Source: Nematostella vectensis (Eukaryota > Cnidaria > Anthozoa > Actiniaria > Edwardsiidae). Taken from it: a stretch of 64,000 nucleotides of DNA. Position 1 is the first letter of the stretch. Every line of letters begins with the position of its first letter. Shown here piece after piece: positions 1-29,500 of this stretch. The stretch lies in assembly GCF_932526225.1 (NCBI RefSeq), contig NC_064046.1:7427219-7491218 (forward strand). The letters are read 5' to 3'. The position numbers were made by a program, and so were the translations under genes. Under the pieces are notes generated by a model, which had not been told where the DNA came from, did not search any database, and saw nothing but the letters and a program-made list of their open reading frames with translations.

Positions 1-20312
<20,312 letters not shown>

Positions 20313-20459
20313 TAAGTGATGCAAGAAATCAAAGATACAAGAGTGTGTATTGTGTCCCACCCAATGATGATGCAAGAACTGTTGCTTATAAAATATAGGG
20401 CTCTGCCAGCTGCAATACAAAATGTCTCATTACATTAAAATTGCAATGAACCACCAGAT

Positions 20460-20815
20460 AGTCATGGGAATATGGGACCTGTCATGCTAGGATCATGGGA
20501 ATATGGGACCTGTCATGTTAGGATCATGGGAATATGGGACCTGTCATGCTAGGATCATGGGAATATGGGACCTGTCATGTTAGGATCATGGGAATATGGG
20601 ACCTGTCATGCTAGGATCATGAGAATATGGGACCTGTCATGTTAGGATCATGGGAATATGGGACCTGTCATGCTAGGATCATGGGAATATGGGACCTGTC
20701 ATGCTAGGATCATGGGAATATGGGACCTGTCATGCTAGGATCATGGGAATATGTTACCTGTCATGCTAGGATCATGGGAATATGTGACCTGTCACGCTAG
20801 GATCACGGGAATACT
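20460..20815. repeat. 31-bp minisatellite just 3' of DUS2
   Basis: About 11 copies of a 31-bp unit containing GATCATGGGAATATGGGACC then TGTCATGCTAG, with C/T variation in the last block. The array begins about 150 bp after the DUS2 stop. A variant polyadenylation hexamer ATTAAA at 20434-20439 lies just before it, so the array may be downstream of the mRNA or in a longer 3' UTR. Confidence 0.9.
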
Positions 20816-21845
20816 GTTTATAACCTGTTGTAGTATAATAACAGGAGTATGAGATTAATTTATTTTATTCGATTTATGTTTATTTTACCGCATTCTTACA
20901 ACAGCATTAATAATATACATTTATGTATTAAACACGTCATACATATTTGCATTAAACATATAATATTCACATTATACAGGAAAGTCTAAATTTCTTGCCA
21001 TGGCAAAGACCCATGAACAGTCTTTAAAATATCTTGTGTATATTTCTTTGAATGACTTTGTTTATAGGCTTAGTAATCGAGCCAACCTTGTTGGTAAACT
21101 TGTGTTTAGTGTTTTTTTTTGTTTTTTTTTTGGGGGGGGGGGCATTTTACAAAACACATCCATTAGACAAGAGATGAAAAGATCATGATTTTGGTTTAAT
21201 GAAGAAACAATGAATGAATGATAATAATCAAAAATAGAGTTTCGCCCTACATGAAGCAGAGAAGATGTGCCACTAATGATGTTAACTAGAAAATGTAAAA
21301 TCTTGAAAAAAAGCGGGACAACTGGGAAACTGAACTGTGTTATTGACTGATGTGGTGAAGATGATGGTATTGTGGACGATGATAATTGTGCTGACGATGG
21401 TGGTGGTGACGGTGATGGTATTGGTGATGATGGTGGTGGTGATGGGGGTGGTGGTGATGCTGGTTGCGGATAAATGTATAGCCTGCTAGCCGGCTCTTCA
21501 GTGGGTTTATTCGGAAATTACTGTTTTAGGAGTTTCGGGAATCCTCAAGTAAAAGAAACCTACTGGAGATCCGGCTAGCAGACTAATAAAGGTAGTGTTG
21601 GTGATGACGATGGTGATGGTGGTGATGATGAAGAAGAAGATGATGGTGATGATGATGATGGTAGTGGTTGTGGTGATGATGGTAGTGGTGATGATTATGG
21701 TGATGGTGATGGTGATAATGATACTATGGTAGATTGATAGCTTGCCGTGGCTTCAAGGGAGGGAGCGGGAAGCTGCTGGCTGCGATTTCTCGCTCGTTGC
21801 TAGCCACGACATTTCTACGTGTCACCGCGTATTGGGAGGAGCTAA
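20816..21845. other. Intergenic spacer between DUS2 and the GPCR 3' end, with GAT/GTG microsatellites
   Basis: No gene is seen. Irregular TGR trinucleotide microsatellite DNA occupies about 21357-21475 and 21590-21728, interrupted by the palindromic element at 21479-21585. The short open frames at 21000-21188 and 21734-21916 have no recognisable domain. Confidence 0.6.
21479..21585. mobile_element. ~107-bp palindromic MITE-like insertion within a microsatellite
   Basis: The left end TAGCCTGCTAGCCGG and the reverse complement of the right end, TAGTCTGCTAGCCGG, form about 30-bp imperfect inverted repeats continuing into CAGTGGGTTT / CAGTAGGTTT. GAT/GTG repeats lie on both sides, so the element appears to have inserted into an existing microsatellite. 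It has no coding capacity. Confidence 0.6.
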
Positions 21846-21890
21846 TTAAACCCTGCAGGATCTCCTTGACTTTTGTCGCATCCCCCTCAT

Positions 21891-22161
21891 TCAGGCAAAG
21901 TAGATCACAGGGTTGACCATGGAATTCGCTAGGCTGACTGTCAAGGAAACCACTCGTGTTGTGTACTCGTCTTTGTAGGTCGTCTCATGCGCGTGCGTCG
22001 CCACGATAGACGTGTAAACGAATGCAAACAAGTATGGACAGAAGAACGCCACGATAGACGTGTAAACGAATGCAAACAAGTATGGACAGAAGAACGCCAC
22101 GATCACGGACGCGAACATGTAGTTCGACTTCTTTCGCCATAGGGTGACTGCAATGGCGCTG
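21891..22161 (-). pseudogene. Class-A GPCR pseudogene, 3' part (TM6-TM7), separated from TM1-5 by the Polinton
   Basis: Read on the - strand this starts at the transposon junction (22161) with the end of intracellular loop 3 (TLWRKKSNYMF). It continues through TM6 (VAFFCPYLFAFVYTSI) and TM7 and ends NPVIYFA, the class-A NPxxY signature. A TGA at 21891-21893 directly follows. The same frame stays open to a TAA at 21846-21848, encoding a basic tail (MRGMRQKSRRSCRV), so the TGA may be a nonsense mutation removing the C-terminal tail. TM6 contains an exact 16-residue tandem duplication (48 bp, 22001-22096), which would disturb helix packing. The ligand class cannot be told. The gene is broken both by the 16.6-kb insertion and, probably, by the duplication and stop. 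Confidence 0.85.
22001..22096 (-). repeat. Exact 48-bp tandem duplication inside TM6 of the GPCR
   Basis: Copies 22001-22048 and 22049-22096 are identical and keep the reading frame, doubling the 16-residue block VAFFCPYLFAFVYTSI. Perfect identity suggests a young event, or an assembly artefact. Confidence 0.9.
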
Positions 22162-22167
22162 GATGTG
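22162..22167. repeat. 6-bp target site duplication (left copy) of the Polinton
   Basis: GATGTG directly precedes the terminal AGTAGTAAGG of the element. The same hexamer follows the right terminus at 38744-38749. A 6-bp duplication is characteristic of Polinton/Maverick integration by the RVE-type integrase. Confidence 0.93.
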
Positions 22168-22551
22168 AGTAGTAAGGGGTGTGAGTATAGGGGACGGCAG
22201 GAATGCGTAGAATGTGGTGAATGTGCCACACCTAGCTTAAAGGATTTTCGGTGTCAAGTATCGGTATGTGTGGGCTGGGACCTAGGGGGGGAAAGGTATG
22301 CGTGCGTATCAAGTATCGGTATATGGGGTGCCCTGGTGTCTAGGGGAGAAAAGGAATGCATTGGTGGCGCATTTCTTGTTACGCTCAGGGTTCCGCTTAA
22401 CGGGCCGCGTTGACGTAGTGCTGTGTGCTTATCATCCAGGGGGTAGTATAAGGTCATAGCGGCATCGTTTTATGATGCGTTGACAGGAATAAAAAAAGGT
22501 GCTTTTTCACTGGTTAACGGTGTTGTCATATCTCTGTAATACGGTTGGATG
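22168..22551 (+). repeat. Left terminal inverted repeat of the Polinton (384 bp)
   Basis: It matches the reverse complement of 38360-38743 with about seven differences that I could count (near 22248, 22255, 22297, 22349, 22475 and 22512), roughly 98% identity. It starts AGTAGTAAGGGGTGTGAG. It contains two related sub-repeats beginning CAAGTATCGGTAT near 22255 and 22309. Confidence 0.93.
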
Positions 22552-23340
22552 ATGCATATGTTATTAGCTTTTATTTCCGTTTTGAAAAAACAAAAAGGCG
22601 GGGGGGGGGGCGGTTTAAGGTTTTATTTCCTTTTCTTTTTAGGGTTATCTCCAAGCTACGTTTGTGCTTAGCGTTATCTCTTGCCTTCATGCTTTTTATC
22701 GAGGTGGTGGGCTTTACTGATGTTTATGTACCCTCACCACTTTCTCCCTACGATGATGGCACGCCGCAACATCAAATCAGCCAGGTCCTCTAAAATGATT
22801 CACGGAATCGGCGCAAGGCTTCTTCACTGGTAGAGAGGAGTGCTCTGCTAGCTTCCCTCCCAGTGTATATAGAGGCCTATCACGCTCTCGACGTGGTACA
22901 TGCCAAACTAGCCAGTTGTTTATCTGTGTTTGGAGCGAGTTTATGCGTACCGCTAGCTTTGAGAACGTGGTTGAGGTATTTTTCCTTCAGCGTAGGTCCA
23001 TTTCTAGTGGTTGTACTATTTTGTTTCCTTATGATGGGAAAGCAATGGTGGCTTGTGTTAGAGTAGGAATCGGAGTCATTTTTAATGTGTTTCGTTTGGG
23101 ATTATGCGTTTTAAGACGCTGTTTTTGTTTATACAAGTTCAATCAAGGAATTATCCCCGTGTTTGATCGATATGCGAAGGGTCTGGGGTCTAGGGGCTGG
23201 TTGCTATGTAAGGAATGCTAGATATCTGGGTCTGGGTTCTAGGGGATGGCAGTTATGTGTGGAACACAGTCAAAAGTCTATAAGAATGCAAGATTATTTT
23301 TAGCCCAAAGGTATAGCATTGTGCAGCTAGACTAGTCATT
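22552..23340 (+). other. Polinton left arm between TIR and first ORF; no confident gene
   Basis: The open frames at 22545-22793, 22863-23066 and 22916-23221 give hydrophobic, low-complexity peptides without recognisable motifs. GGGTTCTAGGGG-type sequences near 23188 and 23237 are stray copies of the 58-bp repeat found further right. Confidence 0.45.
23279..23284 (+). promoter_or_regulatory. Possible TATA box (TATAAG) for the first left-arm ORF
   Basis: GTCTATAAGAATG lies about 60 bp upstream of the ATG at 23341, a spacing that fits a core promoter with a short 5' UTR. Confidence 0.4.
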
Positions 23341-23952
23341 ATGGCTTCCTCTATGCAATGTTTCTGCAAAGTTGGGCTAAAAGAGGTCGGTCGAGGCGTT
23401 TTTAAGTGCGGTACAGTGCCTAATTATGAAGCTGACCCACATGTCATTGGGTGCGGGCTGTATTGCTCAAATACGCAATACCAGAAGCTTCGCGAGGCCA
23501 TTCCGCTAGGGACGACGATCGAGCAACTACCAAGGTGCGAGCATAACCTGATTTGCCGCATAGGGTTCTCTAACACAAAGTGGCCAAAGGATCGCTTGTA
23601 TTTCACATGTCCACTTACACCGCCGAACCAGAAATGTCAGTCTATGATGTGCGGGTCGACGGAGGAAGACAAGCAGAAAAACAAAAAAGCAATTGCTGTC
23701 TGGTCGGGGCCAGTGAAGTCACCAGCGCCACGATCACAGCACCAGCCGGAGGACAGCCAAATGTGGTTCGCGCAAAGCCGAGTGGTGATATCTTCGGGGG
23801 GAAGCGACGGGGAAGAAGAGGAGGAGACATCGGTGCTACAACCGCTAAAAAACGTCCAGCCCAGCGCCAAACCAAGAAAGATACCAAAACTGGTGATACC
23901 CGTGCGAAAAAGAAAGCTGGGGATGTCGTCAACCACCGGCGTGGTGGAGTAG
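23341..23952 (+). CDS. Polinton accessory protein with Cys-rich, GRF-like zinc-finger N-terminus (203 aa)
   Basis: Residues 1-105 contain two Cys clusters: CFCKVG...FKCG...GCGLYCS, and a later block with CEHNLICRIGFS, RLYFTCPL and KCQSMMCG. The second resembles a GRF-type zinc finger (arginine/aromatic residue before a Cys-Pro). Residues 110-203 are low complexity with an acidic run (DGEEEEET) and a basic C-terminus. GRF fingers bind single-stranded nucleic acid, but the assignment here rests on motif appearance only. The last 373 bp overlap another open frame (23580-24281) in a different phase, so the real product may be one protein whose frame has been shifted, or two overlapping genes. A TATA-like box at 23279 supports transcription from this side. 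Confidence 0.55.
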   Translation: MASSMQCFCKVGLKEVGRGVFKCGTVPNYEADPHVIGCGLYCSNTQYQKLREAIPLGTTIEQLPRCEHNLICRIGFSNTKWPKDRLYFTCPLTPPNQKCQSMMCGSTEEDKQKNKKAIAVWSGPVKSPAPRSQHQPEDSQMWFAQSRVVISSGGSDGEEEEETSVLQPLKNVQPSAKPRKIPKLVIPVRKRKLGMSSTTGVVE

Positions 23953-24281
23953 GACGAACAGTGACTAAGACGGAAGTTTTAGATGAGAGTTCTGTGGCGC
24001 AGGTCTCACCACCACCGTCAACACCTTCGGACCCCTTACAAGTGCTACAGCAGTGTCACCCGGTTGGCACCCCGCGCAATAACGAGGACTCACCACGGGT
24101 ATCCCTGGTGGTTAGAAAGTTCATGTATACTGTTATGAAAAAAGTTCAGCAGTATTTTTATAGTAAGCTAGTAGAGGCAATGAAGACACCCGAGCGGGAA
24201 ATAGAAGTGTTTTATCTTGCTAAGCGTGCTATTGCTAACCATTTCGGGGCTTTCTTAGCGTCCTCGCCAATGTTAAAATAG
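23580..24281 (+). CDS. Overlapping basic ORF with helical C-terminus (up to 233 codons)
   Basis: Open from 23580 (GTG; first ATG at about 23608) to a TAG-terminated end at 24281. Residues 70-135 are strongly basic (GGKRRGRRGG, AKKRPAQRQTKK, RAKKKAG). Residues 140-170 are Pro/Ser-rich. The C-terminus (VRKFMYTVMKKVQQYFYSKL ... VFYLAKRAIANHF) is amphipathic and the most protein-like part. It overlaps the preceding ORF by 373 bp. Either this is an independent dual-coded gene, or its C-terminus is the genuine end of the zinc-finger protein displaced by a frameshift; the many frame breaks elsewhere in the element favour the latter. A polyadenylation signal at 24505 follows. No function can be assigned. 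Confidence 0.5.
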   Translation: MAKGSLVFHMSTYTAEPEMSVYDVRVDGGRQAEKQKSNCCLVGASEVTSATITAPAGGQPNVVRAKPSGDIFGGKRRGRRGGDIGATTAKKRPAQRQTKKDTKTGDTRAKKKAGDVVNHRRGGVGRTVTKTEVLDESSVAQVSPPPSTPSDPLQVLQQCHPVGTPRNNEDSPRVSLVVRKFMYTVMKKVQQYFYSKLVEAMKTPEREIEVFYLAKRAIANHFGAFLASSPMLK

Positions 24282-24504
24282 GTGAAATGTCACTAGGGGT
24301 TGTGAAGCGTGAGTTTGAGGGTGTTAGTCACGCTGACGGTGGTGAAGAGACAGACGGACGTCCGTGGTCGCGTGCGGAGTGTGATTTGGAGAACGTCGCG
24401 ACCGACACGGCTGATTGTGTGAGAATAATGATTAGTGTTTGTGTTTAGTTTGTGTCAATAGTTATGCATGCTCAGACCCTCATCTTTTGTACCCCTTATC
24501 CATA

Positions 24505-24510
24505 AATAAA
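24505..24510 (+). terminator. Polyadenylation signal AATAAA after the left-arm ORFs
   Basis: AATAAA in the context CATAAATAAAACG, about 225 bp after the stop at 24281 and followed by T-rich DNA. Confidence 0.5.
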
Positions 24511-24779
24511 ACGTTTTCTGTTTATTTGTTTTTTACTATATAGTTTACGAGTATTTCACTTCCATTTCACGTAGGCACATCATTTTATTCCTACTGATAG
24601 GGCAGGGGTTTTTAAAAGCGATGGTTTTGTTAGAATGGAAATCGGTTTCATGATTTGATATTCATGGTAAATATTTGGTTTAGCGCCTTACTGTGCTGTT
24701 TTTGTTTAGACAAGGTCACGCAAGTGATGGTCGCCGTGTGGAGAGATTGCGTGACCTTGTTAGGCTGCTTCAAAGAAGT

Positions 24780-25030
24780 CGGTTTCTAGGGGGTGGAATG
24801 TAGGAGTGTTTAGTATGCGGGGATTGGGTTCTAGGGGTTGGGAGTTATGTGTGAAATGCAGGAGTGTTTAGTATGCGGGGATTGGGTTCTAGGGGGCGAG
24901 AGTTATGTGTGAAATGCAGGAGTGTTTGGTATGCGGGGATTGGGTTCTAGAGGGTGGGATTTATGTTTGGAATGTAGGAGTGTTTAGTATGCGGGGATTG
25001 GGTTCTAGGGGGTCGGAGTTATCTGCTGAG
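24780..25030. repeat. 58-bp tandem repeat (~4 copies) in the Polinton left arm
   Basis: TAGTATGCGGGGATTGGGTT recurs at 24811, 24869, 24927 (variant) and 24985, exactly 58 bp apart, each followed by CTAGGGG and GTTATGTGTGAAATGCAGGA-like sequence. Diverged single units lie near 23188 and 23237, and the CTAGGGG-GGAATGC core also appears twice inside each TIR. This repeat family is therefore shared between arm and TIR. It has no coding role. Confidence 0.85.
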
Positions 25031-25631
25031 CACCCCAAGCAAAGAGAGCAAGAAATGTCAGGTTTATTCTTTTACAAGGTATACAGTAGGGATAAAATAG
25101 TTTTTTCAATATCGCTGTCTAATTTATTTGTTATGAAACAAATCTTAGGGTTTTGAAGCCACTTTGACCAATTTCCTACCGCTGAGGTTGTTTTGCAGAT
25201 AAGACACTACAGTCTCGTTTGCTTTATTTTTTCCGATAAGGATATAAAAAAATGAGAGTACCAGACATCTCCTCCAATTATTCGGCAATGTTGTCTGCCT
25301 CCCCCGCATAACATCAAAGTAAAAGTGAACATCTTTGTGCACTTCGTTCCTCTATATCCCGATATATGTTCAATTGTTCCAACCACCTATCCCCGCTTTC
25401 CATCTTTTCTTGGATTTACACACCATGCCGAGACGTGTTACTATCAACAAACCCTGAGATAGCCACAGCATGGTCGTACGCGTCCAGAGTTTGTTGGACA
25501 GAGTTATGAAGGAGTCTATGCGGCCAATTGTAGGATCTTCCCTCGTTCATGTTTAGACGAGTCCAAATGTCATCCATTGTTTGAAAAAGGCGAGCGGCGT
25601 AAAGACCTTGGATAGGATTGTGCGGTTCGTC

Positions 25632-25784
25632 CTAACGGCAAAACGGACACGTTTGTTGTTGGTTGTCGGCAGCTTGAGTATTATTCCACTGCGTTAAGCA
25701 CTCGCTGTGGATTTTCTGTTTGCAGCAGAATGTAGAGGTATTTAGGTTTTCCTCTGAAAAGCATATGCAACAGCAATCGGCCAT
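25632..25784 (-). CDS. Small RING-finger protein carried by the Polinton (50 aa)
   Basis: On the - strand the ORF from ATG at 25784 begins MADCCCICFSEENL and ends with CPFCR directly before a TAG at 25632. Cys5-x2-Cys8, Cys20/Cys21, His26-x2-Cys29 and Cys44-x2-Cys47 form a compact RING-type zinc site of the CC...H..C...W...CPFCR kind seen in several DNA viruses. RING fingers usually act as ubiquitin E3 ligases. In a virus-like element it could target host restriction factors (inference). The frame is open upstream to 25901, but the zinc finger starts at this internal Met. It is intact, unlike the core genes, and opposite in direction to them. Confidence 0.7.
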   Translation of the reverse strand: MADCCCICFSEENLNTSTFCCKQKIHSECLTQWNNTQAADNQQQTCPFCR

Positions 25785-26549
25785 GGTTTCGTGATATGCT
25801 ATAAGCCTGTTTGACGCACTATAAGAACCCTGTTTGACGCAGACGCTGTTTGCATAGCATAATATCGCGCTAGGATCTCGTGTCAAAGCAAAAACAAACA
25901 AATATTCGCTAGTGAGTGTTTAACTGATATGAACATCAAGGTTTTATAAGCAGGGCCTTCAATTTTGTTTTTGTATTTAAATGAAAATACAAGATTTATG
26001 GTGGGCAAGTTAACGTTGAAAACACGGGACGGTTGTAATAAGGTCCCATAGCATGCATGTGTCAATACAATACAAACAATTAAATGTAATTAGCGAGTGC
26101 TTGCATAATATCAGAATAAAGTACCCCCTACTATTACAATAAACAAAGTTCGTTCATGTACAGCAGTCATTTTATTGGCATTTAAGTCGAGATGAAAAAA
26201 AAAAAAGAAATGGTATTATGCGTATTTTAGATGGTTGATGCTTGGTGTCCCAGCTATTACAAATAAACAACGTTGACAGTCCTAATTAGATTTCATGCCT
26301 GATATAAGGATTAAGTGCCCAAACTATTAAAAATAAACAAAGTGGTGGTTCTAATCGCGTGCTATTTTCCTAATCATTTAGTGAATTATATTACGTTTGG
26401 ATGAGAATTGATGCGCCCTGACAGATTTCACATATTTTTTGCCCTTCTATGGTAAGGTCACGGCAGTAAGGGTCAAATATATTTTTTAGATTCTTTTACC
26501 GGGTGCTATTATTGGCAGGTACTTAATTGTTTAGTTATGAATCCGCTTT
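25785..26549. other. Polinton spacer between RING gene and polymerase, with degenerate ATAAACAA repeats
   Basis: No gene is seen. Three degenerate copies of a CTATTA(C/A)AA(A)TAAACAA core occur at about 26131-26148, 26252-26270 and 26325-26343, spaced roughly 75-120 bp apart upstream of the polymerase promoter. A duplicated TGTTTGACGCA lies at about 25808-25840, upstream of the RING gene. Either could be a regulatory repeat; the sequence alone does not show it. Confidence 0.4.
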
Positions 26550-26557
26550 TATAAAAG
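26550..26557 (+). promoter_or_regulatory. TATA box for the polymerase gene
   Basis: TATAAAAG followed by GGGG lies 50 bp before the first ATG (26600) of the polymerase frame. Position and sequence match a canonical eukaryotic or large-DNA-virus core promoter. Confidence 0.65.
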
Positions 26558-26599
26558 GGGGTACGGTATGTTTTTATTTCACACTATCAGCGAGTCTTA

Positions 26600-29500
26600 A
26601 TGGATATCGATGAGCCTTCATAACAAGAGTTACTAGAACTATTACCGAGTCCTGATGGTGACAGTCAGGACCCCATCGAAGTAGATGGAGAGCAGTATCT
26701 CCAAGAGCTATTAGCCTTACTCCCTTTACCATGTAGTGATGGTGGTGGGGCGGGTGATTCACCATCAGAGTTAGAACCGGACTTTTTCGAGGATATGTTA
26801 GGCGCTCAGGATGAATTTGTAGCCCAAAATCAAGATGAGACCCCGGTGACTTACTCATCCCTTGGGGAGTTATTTAACGATTGTTATAGCAACGAAACAG
26901 CGCAAGCGGGTGGAAGTCAACGCTTTGTGAGTGGTGATGTGGACAGTGACTCTTTACAGGGGTATTCTCTACAACAAGTCTCTACGCGGCATAGCCGCAA
27001 ATTCAACACCGACTTAACCGACTACTCTCTAACCATCAAACTGCCGGAGAGAGACGACCTTGAAAAGGCGCTTGAGGACTTAGAGTGCGTGCTTCAGCGA
27101 CTCCTCGATGATGTTTTAGGAGATTTACCCCCGCAAGATTCCGCCCGCATCACGTTGGACGCGCCAGGCCTAACAAACCCGGTCTCCCTACCCTATATGC
27201 CACGACAATATCTCACGCCTTAGCACCTCATCGATGTGGTGGAAACCGTGGCTCAGTCAAATGCAAATTTTGTACTGGAGGGTCGCTTTTCTGTGCGCGT
27301 GAATCCCACCCAAATGCCACGTGGTGGTAGCTGGAAGGTCCACAGCGGGTCCCTGGGGATCGCAGATTTTGAGACGTGGTTGCGGGAAAAGAGGACAATT
27401 GTAAGAATAATGAATACAGATGAAATGTGTGCCTCTAGAGCTATCGTGGTGGGGTTGGCGCACAAAACAGAGGATATACAGACATATCGACGGTTGTACC
27501 ATACCGGGGATGGTGGGCGTTATCTGCTCGAGCAGGGCCGGCGTGCCAGGGCGCTCCACGAGGCCGCGGGGGTCCCTATTCGTAAATGCGATCTCGAAGA
27601 ACTGACGGAATTGCAAAAGCATTTGGCGGGTCAAGGTATTGAGATTAACGGGATCTCCCGGCAGTACCTTAACGTCGTTGTATACCCCGGTGACTTGGTT
27701 GACCCCAAGCATCACCTATGGCTATATCATACCGGTGACCACTACCACTATGTGACCAAGGTACCGTGGCTACTGGGGCGCGCTTATTTCTGTTTAAAGT
27801 GTAAGAAGCCTTATTCAAACCGTGAGGCGCATAGCTGCGTGGAGCTGTGTCGGAGTTGTGGCCGGGAGGGATGCTCACCTACCCCTACTTCTAGAGGAGA
27901 TGCCCCCCGTTGGGATTGGATGTATTGTGGGGAATGCAATAAGTATTTCCGGACATTGACTTGTTACCAAAATCATAAGGAGATCCGGGGGAGGCGGGAT
28001 CAAAAATGGACGTTTTGTCATTGGTACTATAAATGCAATGACTGCGGAAAGTCTGTTGAAAGTCAGCGCAGCAGGAAAGTGGTGATGAACATGTTTGTGG
28101 GGAGTACCGCTGAAATATCTGTAAGCAGTTGGTACCCCAAGACCACCAATGTTTTGTGACGGTGGGGAAGGCGGTTGTACCAGCGCACAACGACGAAGAC
28201 ATGGATTCTCTCCTTATTTTTGATTTCGAGGCTATGCCTTTAACAGACAAGCATACGGTGAACTATGTAGCGGTTCAGAAACTCTGTAGGCTTTGTAAAG
28301 ACGCCCCAATGGATGTGATGGAGTGTATGAAGTGTGGCCAGCGAAAGCATGGGTTCCGGACTGTGGCCGAATTCTGCTCCTGGATTTTTTCAGGGGCAAA
28401 CCAAGGCTACACATGTCTTGCCCATAATTTCAAAGGGTACGACTCATACCTTGTGCTGGAGTGGGTTTTTGCCAACGGGTACAAGCCCACTGTTATCTTT
28501 AACGGTGGAAAGACATTGTACATGAACTTTCCCGCATACAAAGTGGACTTTAAAGACACACTAAATTTTATGCCTTTTGCATTGAGCAAGATGCCAAAAA
28601 CGTTTGGTTCCGAGCACATTGCATGCAAAGGCACTTTTCAACACATCTTCAATACCCCCGACCACCAAGATTACGTTGGAACCATCCCCCCTTTGGAATA
28701 TTACGACCTCCCTGGAATGAAGGATGAGGCAGCACAGGCGCTGAGGACTTGGCACGCTGGCGAGGTGGCCAGGGGCGCCGTGTTCGACTTCCAACAGCAA
28801 CTAGCAAGTTACTGCCACAAGGATGTCGAGGTGTTGACAAGGGCAGTGCTAGCCTACGACCGGGAATTTCGTGAAGCTGGGGGGATCCCCGCGTTCATGT
28901 CAGCTATCACCTTACCTTCCTTGTGCATGAAGATTTTGCGCCAGAACCACCTACCCGAGCAGAGTGTAGCAGTGATCCCACCCAGAGGTTACCGAGGGAA
29001 CGATGTTTATTCGCTAAAAGCGCTACAATGGCTCGAGTGCAAGACACATGAGGATGGGGTGTTCATCCAGCATGCAGGGAACGGTGGTGAGGTCAAGATC
29101 GGGCGTTACAAACTGGATGGTTTCGCGCAAGAGACCAACACTTGTTATCAATACCATGGGTGCCTGTTTCATGGTTGCGCAATTTGTTATGACCCTGACA
29201 CCAGGAACCCGCTGAACCATGTCCTAATAAGAGACTTGCGCGAGCGTACTCGCGACATCTCCTTACACCTCAGCGATCTAGGTTTTTAATCTGGTGGAGG
29301 AATGGGAGTGTCAATTCGACAAGCGACTGGCTAGCGAGGCTCACCTACAAGCTGTAGTGGGTGACGTTGAATGTAGCAAAGTACTTGAGGCGCGTAATGC
29401 TCTTTTCGGGGGTCGTACGAATGCTATCCAACTTCGCTGTGATGCTTCCGAGGAACCCGCTGGGACAATCATCGAGTACAAAGACTTTTGTTCACTTTAT

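Noticed and set aside
22545..23221. Three small ORFs at the left arm of the Polinton
   Set aside because: Low-complexity hydrophobic translations, overlapping frames, no promoter or motif support.
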